A stretch of DNA of 64,000 nt, taken from Fuchsiella alkaliacetigena. Lineage in GTDB: Bacteria; Bacillota; Halanaerobiia; Halobacteroidales; Acetohalobiaceae. Below, piece after piece: positions 41,255-51,557 of the stretch; within the stretch, counting starts at the first letter, position 1; every line of letters starts with the position of its first letter. The stretch is taken from NCBI RefSeq assembly GCF_023227765.1, contig NZ_JALKBZ010000005.1, positions 30,977 to 94,976 on the forward strand, in the 5' to 3' direction. Under the pieces are notes generated by a model. The model did not search any database. It saw only the letters and a program-made list of their open reading frames with translations, and had not been told where the DNA came from. Made by a program: the position numbers and the translations under genes.

Positions 41255-42493
41255 TCAATTAATAACACTGCTCCCAGCTACATAACCGGTTGAAAAAGCC
41301 GCTTGAAGATTATAACCACCCGTATAAGCATCGATATCTATTACTTCCCCGGCTAAAAAAAGCCCTTTTATTAATTTAGACTCCATAGTTGCCGGATCAA
41401 TTTCATCGGTATCAACTCCACCCTTAGTCACAATTGCTTTCCTAAAGCCTCTAGTACCAGTAATAGTTAAAGAAAAAGACTTAAGTAATTCGACTAGAGA
41501 ATATCTTTCTTCTTTAGTAATCTGATTTACCACTTTCGTAGCCGGTATCACTGCTAACTCCACTATAATCGGAATTAACTTACTAGGCAATAAGTCACCT
41601 AAGCTATTTTTAAATTGTTTACGACTATACTTTTGAAAATCACGTTTCAAACGAGCATCCAACTTATGGTGATCCAAGGCCGGTTTTAAATCAATCTCTA
41701 TAGTAAGCAATCCCTGAGCTGCTAATAAATCCTCCACCTGCCGACTTAAAGTCAAAATAATCGGGCCCGAGAGACCAAAGTGAGTAAAGAGCAGCTCTCC
41801 AAACTCAGTTCCCTTCAACTGCTCAGCTAAATAAAGTCTCGCCTCCACATTCTTCAAGGTTAAACCTTGTAGTTTCTGAACCCAACCCTCTTGAACCTCC
41901 AAAGGAACTAGCGAGGGCTGAACCGATTGAATGGTATGTCCTAACTCCTCTAAAATTCGATAACCATCACCAGCAGAACCAGTACTCGGATAAGCAGCTC
42001 CCCCCGGAGTAAAGATCACCCTATCAGCTAAATACTGCTTACCTGAACTAGCCTGAACTCCTTCAATCCTATTTCCAGCTAATAACAACTTATCAACAGC
42101 AGTATTTAAGTTAATCTTCACCTGATGATCCTGTAAAAACTTCTTCAAAGCAGCCACTACCTGTCGAGCTGAATTTGACTCCGGGAAAACCCTTCCTCCT
42201 CTCTCTACCTTAGTAGGCACTCCAAGTTGAGCAAAAAAACGACGTAAGCGCTGATTACTAAAGGTGTAAAAAGCACTATAAAGAAAAGCACCTGTATCGG
42301 GAAAATTAGCAATTAACTCTTCTATTTCACAATCATTAGTTAAGTTACATCTTCCTTTACCTGTCAAGAGTAGCTTTTTACCCAGTTGAGCATTCTTTTC
42401 CAAAAGTAATACCTCGGCTTCCTGCTGAGCAGCTACACCAGCTGCCATCATTCCGGCAGCACCACCACCTACAACTAATACCTTTAATCCCAT
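41255..42493 (-). CDS. FAD-dependent oxidoreductase, HI0933/YhiN (BaiN-like) family
   Basis: 412-residue flavoprotein. The N terminus is an FAD-binding Rossmann fold (VLVVGGGAAGMMAAGVAA, LLLEKNAQLGKKLLLTGKGRCNLTN); later FTPGGAAYPSTGSAGDGY, LLFTHFGLSGPIIL and the C-terminal GLFLAGEVIDIDAYTGGYNLQAAFSTG are family hallmarks. The family includes BaiN of bile-acid dehydroxylation, but most members, including this one, have no known substrate. ATG follows AGAGGTGGTTTTAAA. It lies after rnc and may be in its transcript. Confidence 0.88.
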   Translation of the reverse strand: MGLKVLVVGGGAAGMMAAGVAAQQEAEVLLLEKNAQLGKKLLLTGKGRCNLTNDCEIEELIANFPDTGAFLYSAFYTFSNQRLRRFFAQLGVPTKVERGGRVFPESNSARQVVAALKKFLQDHQVKINLNTAVDKLLLAGNRIEGVQASSGKQYLADRVIFTPGGAAYPSTGSAGDGYRILEELGHTIQSVQPSLVPLEVQEGWVQKLQGLTLKNVEARLYLAEQLKGTEFGELLFTHFGLSGPIILTLSRQVEDLLAAQGLLTIEIDLKPALDHHKLDARLKRDFQKYSRKQFKNSLGDLLPSKLIPIIVELAVIPATKVVNQITKEERYSLVELLKSFSLTITGTRGFRKAIVTKGGVDTDEIDPATMESKLIKGLFLAGEVIDIDAYTGGYNLQAAFSTGYVAGSSVIN

Positions 42494-42541
42494 TTTAAAA
42501 CCACCTCTATATAATAAAAAGTAGCCCGAAATCTATACGAG

Positions 42542-43246
42542 CTACTCTATATTCTCCAATGCATCTCGGGCAGCTTTTTGCTGCGCTTCTTTTTTACTAC
42601 TTCCCTTACCGCGACCCAATAGTTGACCGTCAAATCTAACTTCTACTGTAAACTCTTTGCTATGGTCCGGGCCCTCCTCGGCGATCACATAATACTCCGG
42701 CCGAGCATTAGAGCTCTTTTGGATTAACTCCTGTAAGGTAGTCTTATAGTCTTGAATATGCTCCCCAATTTCAACCTCTTTAACATCCTGCTCCAGCAGT
42801 GATAAAACGAATCTACGTACTACTTCTAAACCAGAATCTAAATAAATACTGCCTACTAAAGCTTCAAAAGCATCGGCTAAAATAGAGCTTCTATCACGTC
42901 CGCCAGTCATCTCTTCTCCCTTGCCTAATAATAGATATCTACCTAAGTCTAAATACCGAGCCTTATCAGCTAAAATCGGAGCACTAACCACTACGGCCCT
43001 CATTTTAGCTAACTCCCCTTCAGGATAGTTAGGATACTCTTGAAACATATACTCACTAACTATGATATCCAGCACAGAATCGCCCAAAAACTCCAATCTT
43101 TCATTATCTTTTAGTTTTAACTCTCGATTTTCATTAGCAAAAGATTTATGAGTTAAAGCCTTCTTCAATAAGGACGTATCATTGAAAGATATTTTTATTT
43201 TTTCCTGCAACTCTGTTAGTTTTGCTTGATAATTACTATTAAGCAT
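42542..43246 (-). CDS. rnc: Ribonuclease III
   Basis: Double-stranded RNA endonuclease for rRNA and mRNA processing. 234 residues: nuclease domain with NERLEFLGDSVLDIIVSEY (signature with catalytic Glu/Asp) and ADAFEALVGSIYLD, then a C-terminal dsRNA-binding domain (DYKTTLQELIQ, GRGKGSSKKEAQQKAARDAL). Start ATG 43246 follows AAGGTTGTGAAAATT; an earlier GTG overlaps the ribosome site. It follows fabF, an arrangement typical of Clostridia and Bacilli. Confidence 0.96.
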   Translation of the reverse strand: MLNSNYQAKLTELQEKIKISFNDTSLLKKALTHKSFANENRELKLKDNERLEFLGDSVLDIIVSEYMFQEYPNYPEGELAKMRAVVVSAPILADKARYLDLGRYLLLGKGEEMTGGRDRSSILADAFEALVGSIYLDSGLEVVRRFVLSLLEQDVKEVEIGEHIQDYKTTLQELIQKSSNARPEYYVIAEEGPDHSKEFTVEVRFDGQLLGRGKGSSKKEAQQKAARDALENIE

Positions 43247-43284
43247 AATTTTCACAACCTTAATTCTACTAAGTTTATACTAGT

Positions 43285-44523
43285 TTACTCATATTTTTTA
43301 AATATCAAAGTAGCATTATGCCCTCCAAAGCCTAAAGAATTAGATAAAACGCCGTTAACATCTACCTGGCGAGACTGATTAGGAACATAATCTAAATCAC
43401 ATTCTGGATCGTCATTTTCATAGTTGATAGTTGGGGGGACTACTCCTTCTTTAACAGCCATAATTGAAGCAATAGCCTCTATTCCTCCCGCAGCACCTAA
43501 GAGATGTCCAGTCATAGACTTAGTAGAGCTAATAACTAACTCCTGAGCATGATCACCAAAAACCTTCTTAATAGCCAAAGTTTCCAACTTATCATTTTGA
43601 GGAGTAGAAGTTCCGTGAGCATTAATATAGTCAATCTCCGTTAAATCTAAACCCGAATTATCTACAGCCATTTGCATAGAACGCACAGCACCTTCAGCTT
43701 CTGGATCAGGAGCAGTAATATGATAAGCATCACCGGCCATTCCATAACCTGCTACCTCAGCATAAATCTCTGCATCGCGAGCTAAAGCATTTTCTAAACT
43801 CTCCAATACTAAAACTCCAGCTCCTTCTCCCATTACAAAACCATCCCGTTCCTTATCAAAGGGACGACTAGCCTTTTGAGGCTCATCATTGCGAGTAGAC
43901 ATCGCCTTCATAGAACAAAAGCCAGCAAAAGACAGTGGAGTTATAGCTGCTTCAGTTCCTCCCGTAACCATAATATCAGCATCACCGCGCTTAATAATAT
44001 GAAAAGCATCGCCAATACAGTTGGTTCCAGAAGCACAAGCAGAAACCCCAGTAGTATTAGGGCCCTTAGCCCCTAAATGAATTGAAACCTGCCCCGCTGC
44101 CATATTAGAAATCATCATTGGAATAAAGAAAGGACTAATTCTACCCGGCCCTCTTTTAACCAACCTTTCAGCTTGCTCTTCAAAGGTCTTCATTCCTCCA
44201 ATCCCACTTCCTACTAAAGTACCTGTTCTTTCAGCATTCTTTTCATCTATTACCAATTCAGCATCTTCTACTGCCATCTTAGAAGCAGCAACAGCAAACT
44301 GAGCAAACTTATCCATTCGCTTAGCTTCCTTGCGGTCCATATAATCCTTAACTTCAAAATCATTAACTTCAGCTGCTATCTGAGAATCAAATTCACTAAC
44401 ATCAAAATGAGTAACATTATCTATTCCTGACTCGCCATTAATTAAAGCTGACCAGTAATCTTCAATATTATTTCCCAAGGAAGAGATAACTCCCATCCCG
44501 GTTACCACAACTCGCTTATTCAT
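43285..44523 (-). CDS. fabF: 3-oxoacyl-ACP synthase II FabF
   Basis: Elongating beta-ketoacyl-ACP synthase. 412 residues: [14 protein letters not shown] start, catalytic Cys in [31 protein letters not shown], His residues in [11 protein letters not shown] and [14 protein letters not shown], and [14 protein letters not shown] at the end. ATG follows AAGGAGGCTTAAGG, 2 bases after the FabK-like gene. It is the last fab gene before rnc. Confidence 0.97.
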   Translation of the reverse strand: MNKRVVVTGMGVISSLGNNIEDYWSALINGESGIDNVTHFDVSEFDSQIAAEVNDFEVKDYMDRKEAKRMDKFAQFAVAASKMAVEDAELVIDEKNAERTGTLVGSGIGGMKTFEEQAERLVKRGPGRISPFFIPMMISNMAAGQVSIHLGAKGPNTTGVSACASGTNCIGDAFHIIKRGDADIMVTGGTEAAITPLSFAGFCSMKAMSTRNDEPQKASRPFDKERDGFVMGEGAGVLVLESLENALARDAEIYAEVAGYGMAGDAYHITAPDPEAEGAVRSMQMAVDNSGLDLTEIDYINAHGTSTPQNDKLETLAIKKVFGDHAQELVISSTKSMTGHLLGAAGGIEAIASIMAVKEGVVPPTINYENDDPECDLDYVPNQSRQVDVNGVLSNSLGFGGHNATLIFKKYE

Positions 44524-44525
44524 CC

Positions 44526-45491
44526 TTAAGCCTCCTTAAAATTTAAAAACTTTTTCGCTTCTTTAACTAAACTATTGATAATACTCTTAACCGACTCAAT
44601 ACTATCAATTTCAAAAGCTCTTTCCCCAGCAAAAACTAAACCATTACTCATATCTCCTTCTTTTGCTGCTAAAAGGGCTTTAATAATACAATAAACTCTT
44701 GAGCAGTCTTTCAAACACAGATTATCACAGCTATCTCCAGTAGTAATCTCATTAGCTGCTAACCTTTCAGTAAATTTATTTTTTAATGCTTTACCCGGTA
44801 AACCCACTGGACTCTCTACTAACAAACTATCCTCCGGATCAGAGTTTATATATAGCTCCTTAAACTCCCTTGCCACTTCACATTCCTGGCTAGCTACAAA
44901 ACGAGAACCCATTTGTACTCCATCAGCTCCTAGCTCCAAGGCTTCAGCAATATCTCGACCATTTATAATTCCACCAGCAACAATAATCGGAATATCAACA
45001 GCATCCTTAATTTCCGCTAATAAATCCTTCATTGGCTTATCGGTTCCTAAATGACCTCCAGCTTCTTTCCCCTCTACAATAATAGCATCAGCACCTAATT
45101 TTTCCGAGATCTTAGCTAATCTAACTGAAGAAACAATAGGAACTACCGGTACTCCACTATCTTTGCCAATTGTAAACAGATCACGAGAAAATCCTGCTCC
45201 AGCTACAATTAAATCTATCCCTTGTTCTACTGATTCTTTAACTAGCTCCTTAAACTCACTAACGGCTACCATAATATTAACCCCAATAATTCCTTCACTT
45301 AACTTTTTAGCTCGTTTAATCTCTGCCTTCAATTCTTGAGTGCTGAGTCCAGAGCCAGCTATCAAGCCTATCCCACCTTCATTAGCTACAGCAGCAGCTA
45401 ATGGAGCTGTGGACACCTTAACGGCCATTCCTCCTTGAATAATTGGTAGCTTAGCTATTAAGTCTCCAATCTTTAACTTAGGTAATTCCAA
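44526..45491 (-). CDS. FabK/nitronate monooxygenase-family flavoprotein (second copy), TTG start
   Basis: FMN barrel of the FabK/2-nitropropane dioxygenase family, 321 residues: [48 protein letters not shown] (active-site His region) and [28 protein letters not shown]. It ends with a Cys-rich segment ([17 protein letters not shown]) absent from the other copy at 47.7 kb, possibly a metal or cluster site. It may be a second enoyl-ACP reductase or a different fatty-acid-linked oxidoreductase. The ORF reaches 45605, but GGAGGAGATATATA precedes TTG 45491, which gives the family N terminus MELPKLKIG. Confidence 0.82.
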   Translation of the reverse strand: MELPKLKIGDLIAKLPIIQGGMAVKVSTAPLAAAVANEGGIGLIAGSGLSTQELKAEIKRAKKLSEGIIGVNIMVAVSEFKELVKESVEQGIDLIVAGAGFSRDLFTIGKDSGVPVVPIVSSVRLAKISEKLGADAIIVEGKEAGGHLGTDKPMKDLLAEIKDAVDIPIIVAGGIINGRDIAEALELGADGVQMGSRFVASQECEVAREFKELYINSDPEDSLLVESPVGLPGKALKNKFTERLAANEITTGDSCDNLCLKDCSRVYCIIKALLAAKEGDMSNGLVFAGERAFEIDSIESVKSIINSLVKEAKKFLNFKEA

Positions 45492-45576
45492 TATATATCT
45501 CCTCCATCTCTTATCCTTCGAAAAATTAAATCCCTCTCTAACATTTTTATTGAAGCTATTTATACTATATTTTAGA

Positions 45577-45603
45577 GGAAAGCCTCCTCCATAGAGGCTT
45601 TCC
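45577..45603 (-). terminator. Hairpin between acpP and the FabK-like gene
   Basis: Perfect 10-base arms GGAAAGCCTC / GAGGCTTTCC, 17 bases past the acpP stop, with only a weak T-rich tail. It may partly terminate or protect the abundant acpP message within the operon. Confidence 0.55.
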
Positions 45604-45619
45604 AAACTATTAGCTTTAA

Positions 45620-45850
45620 TTAAGCATTCTCATTAATGTACTCAACAGCATCATTAACTGTAGCTATACTTTCAGCATCTTCATCAGGGATTTCAAGATC
45701 AAACTCCTCTTCAAAAGCCATTACTAATTCTACAATATCTAAAGAATCAGCCCCTAAATCATCAATAAATGAAGCATCATCTGTCACCTCATCTGGATCA
45801 ACAGCTAACTCCTCCACTACAATCTCCTTGATTGTATCTAAAACTGACAT
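45620..45850 (-). CDS. acpP: Acyl carrier protein AcpP
   Basis: 76-residue acidic four-helix carrier of growing acyl chains. The phosphopantetheine attachment Ser lies in [20 protein letters not shown] near residue 37. ATG follows GGAAGGGGGTGAGAGTTT. It lies between fabG and the FabK-like gene, followed by a hairpin that could raise its message level. Confidence 0.97.
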   Translation of the reverse strand: MSVLDTIKEIVVEELAVDPDEVTDDASFIDDLGADSLDIVELVMAFEEEFDLEIPDEDAESIATVNDAVEYINENA

Positions 45851-45902
45851 AAACTCTCACCCCCTTCCAAATAACTATATCTTAAAGCCTATTTAACTAA
45901 GC

Positions 45903-46646
45903 TTAGATCACCATTCCGCCATCAACATTAATTACTTGACCAGTAATATAGTCTGCCTCATCAGCAGCTAAGAAAGTAGCTAAGTGGGCTACTTCTTCAG
46001 GGTCACCAAATCTAGCTAAAGGAATTGAATTCAACATTTCCTCTTTAAGCTCTGAATTAAGTTCAGCCGTCATTTCAGACTTAATAAAACCTGGAGCTAT
46101 AGCATTTACAGTAATAGATCTGCTGGCTAACTCTTTGGCCACAGATTTAGTAAAGCCAATTACTCCCGCTTTAGAAGCTGAATAGTTAGCCTGCCCAGCA
46201 TTACCCATTACTCCCACTACTGAAGTAATATTGATAATCTTACCACTTCGTTGTTTCATCATCGTCTTAGTTACTGCCTTAGTACAGTTAAAGGTTCCTG
46301 TTAAGTTGACATCAAGTACTGTCTGCCAGTCTTCTTCCTTCATTCTTAACAAGAGACCATCTCTAGTAATACCGGCATTATTAACTAAAATATCTATACT
46401 GCCAAAGCTATCCTTAGCTGCTGCCAACATCGACTTAACATCAGCCATCTTGGTTACGTCGGCCTGTACAGCAAAGGACTCCTGGCCTAAATCACGAATC
46501 TGCTCAACTACCTCTTCAGCTTTTTTTTCCTTTGATCTATAATTAACGACTACTTTAGCTCCTGCTTTAGCAAAATCTAAAGCAATTGCTCTTCCAATCC
46601 CTCGCGAGCTACCAGTAACCACTGCTACCTTATCTTTTAATTTCAC
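45903..46646 (-). CDS. fabG: 3-oxoacyl-ACP reductase FabG
   Basis: NADPH-dependent short-chain dehydrogenase of fatty-acid elongation. 247 residues: [19 protein letters not shown] cofactor site, [14 protein letters not shown], the Ser in [11 protein letters not shown], catalytic YSASKAG, and the C-terminal [15 protein letters not shown]. Start is GTG 46646 after GGGGAGGTGCGATA. It lies between fabD and acpP. Confidence 0.97.
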   Translation of the reverse strand: MKLKDKVAVVTGSSRGIGRAIALDFAKAGAKVVVNYRSKEKKAEEVVEQIRDLGQESFAVQADVTKMADVKSMLAAAKDSFGSIDILVNNAGITRDGLLLRMKEEDWQTVLDVNLTGTFNCTKAVTKTMMKQRSGKIINITSVVGVMGNAGQANYSASKAGVIGFTKSVAKELASRSITVNAIAPGFIKSEMTAELNSELKEEMLNSIPLARFGDPEEVAHLATFLAADEADYITGQVINVDGGMVI

Positions 46647-46694
46647 TATCGCACCTCCCCTTACATATTATCGGAAGTTAAGTTAAAATTTATA

Positions 46695-47627
46695 CTATAA
46701 TTTCGCTAATGTCTTTTCCAAAGAAGTCACACTATTAACATTTAAAGCAGTCACACTTCTATCTATTCTGCGCATAAATTTCTTTAAAGTATTACCCGGG
46801 CCTACTTCAATAAAGGTATCAACACCATCAGCTACCATCTGTTCAATAGTATCTACCCAGTAAACAGAACCGCTTAATTGTTCAATTAAAGCCTCTCTAA
46901 TCTCCTCCACATCTTCTACATAATCAGCCCTTACATTAGCCAATAAAGGAACTTGTGGTGAAGTTAAGTTTAATTTATTTAACTCAGCCGCTAGCTTCTC
47001 ACTAGCTGGAGCCATCAAACTAGAATGAAAAGGACCACTAACTGGTAAAGGAAGAGCTCTTTTAGCTCCAGCTTCCTTAGCTAACTCAAGTGTCTTCTCT
47101 ACTGCCTCTTCTGCACCTGAAATCACAGTTTGAATAGGAGTATTATAGTTAGCTAACTCCACTACTCCAAACTCACTACCCTCTTCAACAACAGCCTCTA
47201 CATCTTCTCTATCCAAACCAATAACTGCTCCCATAGCTCCCTGTCCTGACGGAACAGCAGCTTCCATAAACTCTCCTCGCTTACGAACCAGCTTAACGCC
47301 CTCACTAAAGCTCAAAGCTCCAGCTGCTACTAAAGCAGAATATTCACCTAAACTATGACCTGCTACTACATCAGCTTGAACTCCCTTTTCCTTTAGTACC
47401 TCATTAACAGCTATACTCATAGTTAAAATAGCCGGTTGGGTATTAGCAGTTTCTTTTAGTTCAGCTGCGGGCCCGTTGAAAGCTAAATCAGAAATTTCAA
47501 AACCCAAAGCTTGGTTTGCCTTCTTAAATACCTCTTGGGCTACTTCATATTCTTCATAAAAATCAGCACCCATTCCTACCTTTTGAGCTCCCTGTCCTGG
47601 AAACAAAAAAGCAATTTTGGCTGACAT
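46695..47627 (-). CDS. fabD: Malonyl-CoA:ACP transacylase FabD
   Basis: Loads malonyl groups onto ACP. 310 residues: FLFPGQGAQKVGMG start, the catalytic Ser in VAGHSLGEYSALVAAGAL, KRGEFMEAAVP, His in SGPFHSSLM and the C-terminal EVGPGNTLKKFMRRI. ATG follows AAGGAGGTTTGTAGA. It lies between fabK and fabG. Confidence 0.97.
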   Translation of the reverse strand: MSAKIAFLFPGQGAQKVGMGADFYEEYEVAQEVFKKANQALGFEISDLAFNGPAAELKETANTQPAILTMSIAVNEVLKEKGVQADVVAGHSLGEYSALVAAGALSFSEGVKLVRKRGEFMEAAVPSGQGAMGAVIGLDREDVEAVVEEGSEFGVVELANYNTPIQTVISGAEEAVEKTLELAKEAGAKRALPLPVSGPFHSSLMAPASEKLAAELNKLNLTSPQVPLLANVRADYVEDVEEIREALIEQLSGSVYWVDTIEQMVADGVDTFIEVGPGNTLKKFMRRIDRSVTALNVNSVTSLEKTLAKL

Positions 47628-47657
47628 TCTACAAACCTCCTTAAGTTATACTGTGAA

Positions 47658-48602
47658 CTAAAGTAGTTTCGCCTTCTCCTTTAAAATTTCATTTGCCTCC
47701 GCCAATAAACTATCTATTATTTCAGCAGCAGTCTCTTCTCTTTCAACCATTCCTGCTACTTGTCCAGCCATTACACTACCTTCCTTCACATCGCCTTCTC
47801 TAGCAGCTTTACGTAAGCTACCTACACATAACTCTTCTAATCTTTCCTTATCAACCTCTTGAGAATTTTCCAGTTTACTCAACTTTCTAGTTAAGCGATT
47901 CTTTAGGTTACGAACTGGATGTCCAGTAGAACGAGCAGTCACCACTGCATCTCTATCTCTAGCCTTAATAATAGCCTGCTTATAGTTAGGATGAACAGTA
48001 CATTCTTCAGCACAGACAAATCTAGTTCCTACTTGAATTCCCTGAGCACCTAAAGTTAAAGCAGCAGCAAAACCACGTCCATCACCAATACCTCCGGCAG
48101 CAATCACCGGCACATCTACCGCATCAACAATCTGCGGAACTAAAGCCATAGTAGTCAGCTCACCAATATGACCTCCAGCTTCAGTACCCTCAGCAATTAA
48201 AGCCTCAACTTCCATTCTAGCCATCCTCTTAGCCAAAGCAACGGAAGCTACCACTGGAATTACCTTAGTACCTACTTCTTTCAACTTTTCAATATACTTA
48301 CCCGGATTACCAGCCCCAGTAGTAATTACTGGTACCTTTTCTTCATAAACAACCTCCATCACTTGATCCACATGAGGAGATAATAGCATAACATTAACAC
48401 CATAAGGTTGATCAGTTAATTCTTTAGTTTTTTCAATCTCTGCTCTAACTACCTCGGCTGGAGCATTACCGGCACCAATAATCCCTAAACCACCAGCATT
48501 AGAAACTGCCGCTGCTAGCTCACCGGTAGCAATCCAAGCCATTCCTCCCTGTAAAATCGGATACTCTATCCCCAAGCTTGTACATAACTCTGTTTTAAGC
48601 AT
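47658..48602 (-). CDS. fabK: Enoyl-ACP reductase FabK
   Basis: FMN-dependent enoyl-ACP reductase that replaces FabI. 314 residues: GIEYPILQGGMAWIATGELAAAVSNAGGLG, NVMLLSP, IAEGTEAGGHIGELTTMALVPQ (catalytic His) and VIAAGGIGDGRGFAAALTLGAQGIQVGTRF match characterised FabK closely. ATG follows AAGGGGGTAGGAGA. No fabI appears in the window. It lies between fabH and fabD, the usual FabK position. Confidence 0.94.
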   Translation of the reverse strand: MLKTELCTSLGIEYPILQGGMAWIATGELAAAVSNAGGLGIIGAGNAPAEVVRAEIEKTKELTDQPYGVNVMLLSPHVDQVMEVVYEEKVPVITTGAGNPGKYIEKLKEVGTKVIPVVASVALAKRMARMEVEALIAEGTEAGGHIGELTTMALVPQIVDAVDVPVIAAGGIGDGRGFAAALTLGAQGIQVGTRFVCAEECTVHPNYKQAIIKARDRDAVVTARSTGHPVRNLKNRLTRKLSKLENSQEVDKERLEELCVGSLRKAAREGDVKEGSVMAGQVAGMVEREETAAEIIDSLLAEANEILKEKAKLL

Positions 48603-48623
48603 TCTCCTACCCCCTTATGTTTC

Positions 48624-49616
48624 TTAAATCCATTCAATAGTACTAGCTGCCCAAGTTAGGCCAGCTCCAAAGCCAACTAAAACAATATTATCTCCTTTAT
48701 TAATCCTCCCCGCTTCAACTGCCTCCGCTAAAGCAATAGGAATCGAAGCAGCAGAAGTATTACCATACTTATCTAAGTTAACAAAGACCTGTTCCTCGCT
48801 AAGCTTCAATCGTTTAGCAGCAGCATTAATAATCCTCGTATTAGCCTGATGCGGAATAAAAAAGTCAATATCCTCTCTTTGTAAGCCAGCTTTTTCAATA
48901 GACTTCAAAGCCGACTTACCCATAATTCTAACAGCAAACTTAAAGACCTGATTCCCTTCCATCTGCATATAGTGAAGCTCATTCTGCACAGTTTCTATAG
49001 TAGTAGGCTGTCTAGAACCACCGGCTGGTACCTTCAACAGCTCTCCACCAGAACCATCAGCTCCTAAAACATTAGCTAAAATACCTCCAGATTCCACTAC
49101 TTGTACCACTGCTGCTCCAGCACCATCACCAAATAAAATACAGGTATTACGATCTTCCCAGTTAGTGATTTTAGATAAAGTTTCAGCCCCTATAACCAAG
49201 ACATTATCATAAGCTCCAGCCTTAACAAACTGAGTCGCTGTAGCCAAAGCATAAACAAAACCAGAACAACCGGCTTGTAAATCAAAGGCTGCAGCTTTTT
49301 CAGCTCCCAATCTATCCTGAACTAAACAGGCTGTAGCAGGAAAGACCATATCAGGAGTCACAGTAGCTACTATAATTAAATCCAACTCTTCAGCAGCTAA
49401 ATCCGCCTCCTCCAAAGCAGCCTCAGCCGCTCGATAAGCTAAGTCCGAAGTTGCAGTATCTTCAGCTGCAATCCTTCGTTCTTCAATTCCAGTCCTACTT
49501 TTAATCCATTCATCATCGGTATCAACCATCTTTTCCAAATCCTGATTAGTTAAAATCTTTTCGGGAACATAACTAGCGACACCAGTAATTCCCGCCCTTC
49601 TTAGCTGATTACCCAT
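48624..49616 (-). CDS. fabH: 3-oxoacyl-ACP synthase III FabH
   Basis: Initiating condensing enzyme. 330 residues: [18 protein letters not shown], active Cys in [16 protein letters not shown] near 115, [10 protein letters not shown], His in [12 protein letters not shown] and Asn in [15 protein letters not shown] use ATG 49616, which overlaps the plsX stop by 8 bases; the ribosome-site match AAAGGA is a little far (13 bases), so ATG 49637 remains possible. Transcribed after plsX. Confidence 0.95.
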   Translation of the reverse strand: MGNQLRRAGITGVASYVPEKILTNQDLEKMVDTDDEWIKSRTGIEERRIAAEDTATSDLAYRAAEAALEEADLAAEELDLIIVATVTPDMVFPATACLVQDRLGAEKAAAFDLQAGCSGFVYALATATQFVKAGAYDNVLVIGAETLSKITNWEDRNTCILFGDGAGAAVVQVVESGGILANVLGADGSGGELLKVPAGGSRQPTTIETVQNELHYMQMEGNQVFKFAVRIMGKSALKSIEKAGLQREDIDFFIPHQANTRIINAAAKRLKLSEEQVFVNLDKYGNTSAASIPIALAEAVEAGRINKGDNIVLVGFGAGLTWAASTIEWI

Positions 49617-50616
49617 TGAGACTACCAGTCCTTTCATTAATATTTTCTTTAATCAGTTTCAATACTCCTTTTTTAACTGATTCTTCTGCTACAGTAATAG
49701 CATTTTTAATTGCCTTGGCTTTAGAGCTACCGTGACCGATAATTACTATTCCATCTACACCTAATAGCGGAGCACCACCATACTCCGTATAGTCAACCTT
49801 TTTCTTTAAATTCTTTAAGCCTGATTTCATTAGCAAAGCTCCTAGCTTAGCAACTATACTTTCCTCCAACTCATCCTTAAACATCTTAAATACAGCTTCA
49901 GCTAATCCTTCAGCTGTTTTCAAAAGCACATTTCCCACAAAACCATCACAAACTATCACGTCGCAATCAGAATTAAAGATATCCCTTCCTTCTACATTAC
50001 CAATAAAATTAATATTTACTTCCTCTAATAATTGATAAGCTTCCTTAGTTAATTCATTACCTTTCTCTTCCTCTTCGCCTACACTCAACAGCCCCACTTT
50101 AGGATTATCTTTATTCAATATTTTTTCTACATAAGTACTCCCCATTAAAGCATACTGAACTAAGTTTTCTGGATCACTATCTACATGAGCTCCCACATCT
50201 AAAACTAAGGTTTCTCCTACTAAAGAAGGCATTACCGTAGCAATAGCCGGACGTTTAACTCCCTTAATTCTGCCAACTCTCAACAGACCAGCTGCCATAA
50301 CTGCCCCAGTACTTCCAGCTGAAACCAAAGCCTCAGCTTGACCTTCTTTTACTAAATTAGCCCCCACTACAATTGATGACTTATCTTTTCTTCGAATAGC
50401 TTTAGCTGGAGTCTCATCCATCCCAATTACTTCAGGAGCATCTTCTATTCTTAATCTATGCTCATTATAGTCATAGATTTTTAGCTCCTTTTCAATTATT
50501 TCCTTATCTCCTACTAGTGCTATATCAGCTTCAATTTCCGCTAAAGCTTCAATAGCTCCTTTCACAGTTTCAAAAGGAGCATAGTCCCCTCCCATTACAT
50601 CAACTGCTATCTCCAT
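49609..50616 (-). CDS. plsX: Phosphate acyltransferase PlsX
   Basis: Converts acyl-ACP to acyl phosphate for PlsY. 335 residues: [19 protein letters not shown] start, [69 protein letters not shown] and [23 protein letters not shown] follows TTAAGGAGGTTTTGTA. It lies 12 bases after fapR and overlaps fabH. Confidence 0.97.
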   Translation of the reverse strand: MEIAVDVMGGDYAPFETVKGAIEALAEIEADIALVGDKEIIEKELKIYDYNEHRLRIEDAPEVIGMDETPAKAIRRKDKSSIVVGANLVKEGQAEALVSAGSTGAVMAAGLLRVGRIKGVKRPAIATVMPSLVGETLVLDVGAHVDSDPENLVQYALMGSTYVEKILNKDNPKVGLLSVGEEEEKGNELTKEAYQLLEEVNINFIGNVEGRDIFNSDCDVIVCDGFVGNVLLKTAEGLAEAVFKMFKDELEESIVAKLGALLMKSGLKNLKKKVDYTEYGGAPLLGVDGIVIIGHGSSKAKAIKNAITVAEESVKKGVLKLIKENINERTGSLNG

Positions 50617-50628
50617 TACAAAACCTCC

Positions 50629-51195
50629 TTAACTCAATACCTGACCAGCAAAGATAGTAAAGATTCCTTCAAAAACCCTTCCTTCTTTTACTTTAGTCTT
50701 AACTTCAATCTGAAAGGTATCACCTTTGATGGTGTTGACAGTTGCTTGAGCAACTAATCTGCTGCCTGCATATACTGGTTTTATAAATTTTGTCTTAGTT
50801 GAAGCTGTTAAGGCTAAATCTATATCTAAAATAGCTATTGCTAGTGTATTCGCATGGGCAAAAATATGGTGTCCTCTCACAATTTGGCTCTTCTCTAAAG
50901 CCATATCTTCACTAGTCTCCAAAATAGATACCCCTGATTTATTTAAGTTAACATCTACTAATTCACCTACAATTTCACAGTCGCTAACAGACTTAACTTT
51001 AGAATAGGCCCGCTTAGCTAAGTTTTTCATTCTCTTTCTAACTTCAGGAATATCTAACTCCAATCTATCCAAGCGAATAGTTTGAATGCTTACTTCAAAA
51101 ATATCCGCTAACTCTCGATCAGTTAAAAAAGGATTTTCAGCTAATGTTTTTTGTAATACTTGTTGTCTTTCCGACTTTGCTAGTTTTTTTTTCAT
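50629..51195 (-). CDS. fapR: Fatty acid and phospholipid biosynthesis repressor FapR
   Basis: Global repressor of lipid synthesis, released from DNA by malonyl-CoA. 188 residues: N-terminal DeoR-like HTH (RQQVLQKTLAENPFLTDREL, FEVSIQTIRLDRLELDIPEVR) and a C-terminal hotdog domain (about 75-188) with VRGHHIFAHANTLAIAI and FIKPVYAGSRLVAQA. ATG follows AGGTGATAAATA. It heads fapR-plsX-fabHKDG-acpP-fabK2-fabF and has a candidate FapR operator in its own promoter. Confidence 0.96.
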   Translation of the reverse strand: MKKKLAKSERQQVLQKTLAENPFLTDRELADIFEVSIQTIRLDRLELDIPEVRKRMKNLAKRAYSKVKSVSDCEIVGELVDVNLNKSGVSILETSEDMALEKSQIVRGHHIFAHANTLAIAILDIDLALTASTKTKFIKPVYAGSRLVAQATVNTIKGDTFQIEVKTKVKEGRVFEGIFTIFAGQVLS

Positions 51196-51217
51196 TATTT
51201 ATCACCTAGTTTATAGC

Positions 51218-51238
51218 TGGTATTAAGACCTGCTACCA
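51218..51238. promoter_or_regulatory. Candidate FapR operator
   Basis: Inverted repeat TGGTA / TACCA around a core reading AGGTCTTAA on the minus strand, close to the remembered FapR box (GTACCTAGTCTTAATT, about 12 of 16 matching). It lies just downstream of the fapR -10 box. Confidence 0.6.
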
Positions 51239-51255
51239 AAATTACTAACATTGAT

Positions 51256-51284
51256 ATTATATATTAAAGCGAATAAATATTCAA
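51256..51284 (-). promoter_or_regulatory. Sigma-A promoter of the fapR-fab operon
   Basis: TTGAAT (51279-51284), 17 bases, TATAAT (51256-51261) on the minus strand, about 60 bases upstream of fapR. Confidence 0.8.
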
Positions 51285-51314
51285 GAAAAATTAATAACTA
51301 TAAACATTCAAAAA

Positions 51315-51339
51315 GCCCAGAAGTTATAATCTCCTGGGC
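51315..51339 (-). terminator. Terminator after rpmF
   Basis: GCCCAG / CTGGGC stem with inner GAG/CTT pairs and a TTTTT tract on the minus strand, 14 bases past the rpmF stop. Confidence 0.75.
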
Positions 51340-51352
51340 ATCATCAAAATAT

Positions 51353-51520
51353 TTACTTAACAGCCCGCCCCTTATAATATCCACATTCTTTACATACATG
51401 ATGCGATAATTTAAGTTCAGTACATTGTGGACATTCAATTAAATTGGGAGCATTTAACTTCCAATGAGTCCTCCGCTTACGTTTTCTTGATTTAGAAGTA
51501 CGTCGCTTAGGTACTGCCAC
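51353..51520 (-). CDS. rpmF: 50S ribosomal protein L32
   Basis: 55-residue ribosomal protein: [20 protein letters not shown], then a zinc ribbon with CPQC (30-33) and CKEC (43-46) and the tail GYYKGRAVK. The four-Cys form binds zinc. The start is GTG 51520, 6 bases after AAAGGAGGTG. It follows the yceD gene by 37 bases, the standard arrangement, and ends at a terminator. Confidence 0.97.
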   Translation of the reverse strand: MAVPKRRTSKSRKRKRRTHWKLNAPNLIECPQCTELKLSHHVCKECGYYKGRAVK

Positions 51521-51557
51521 TCCTAACACCTCCTTTAAAGCCTACCCTGCTGATCAA

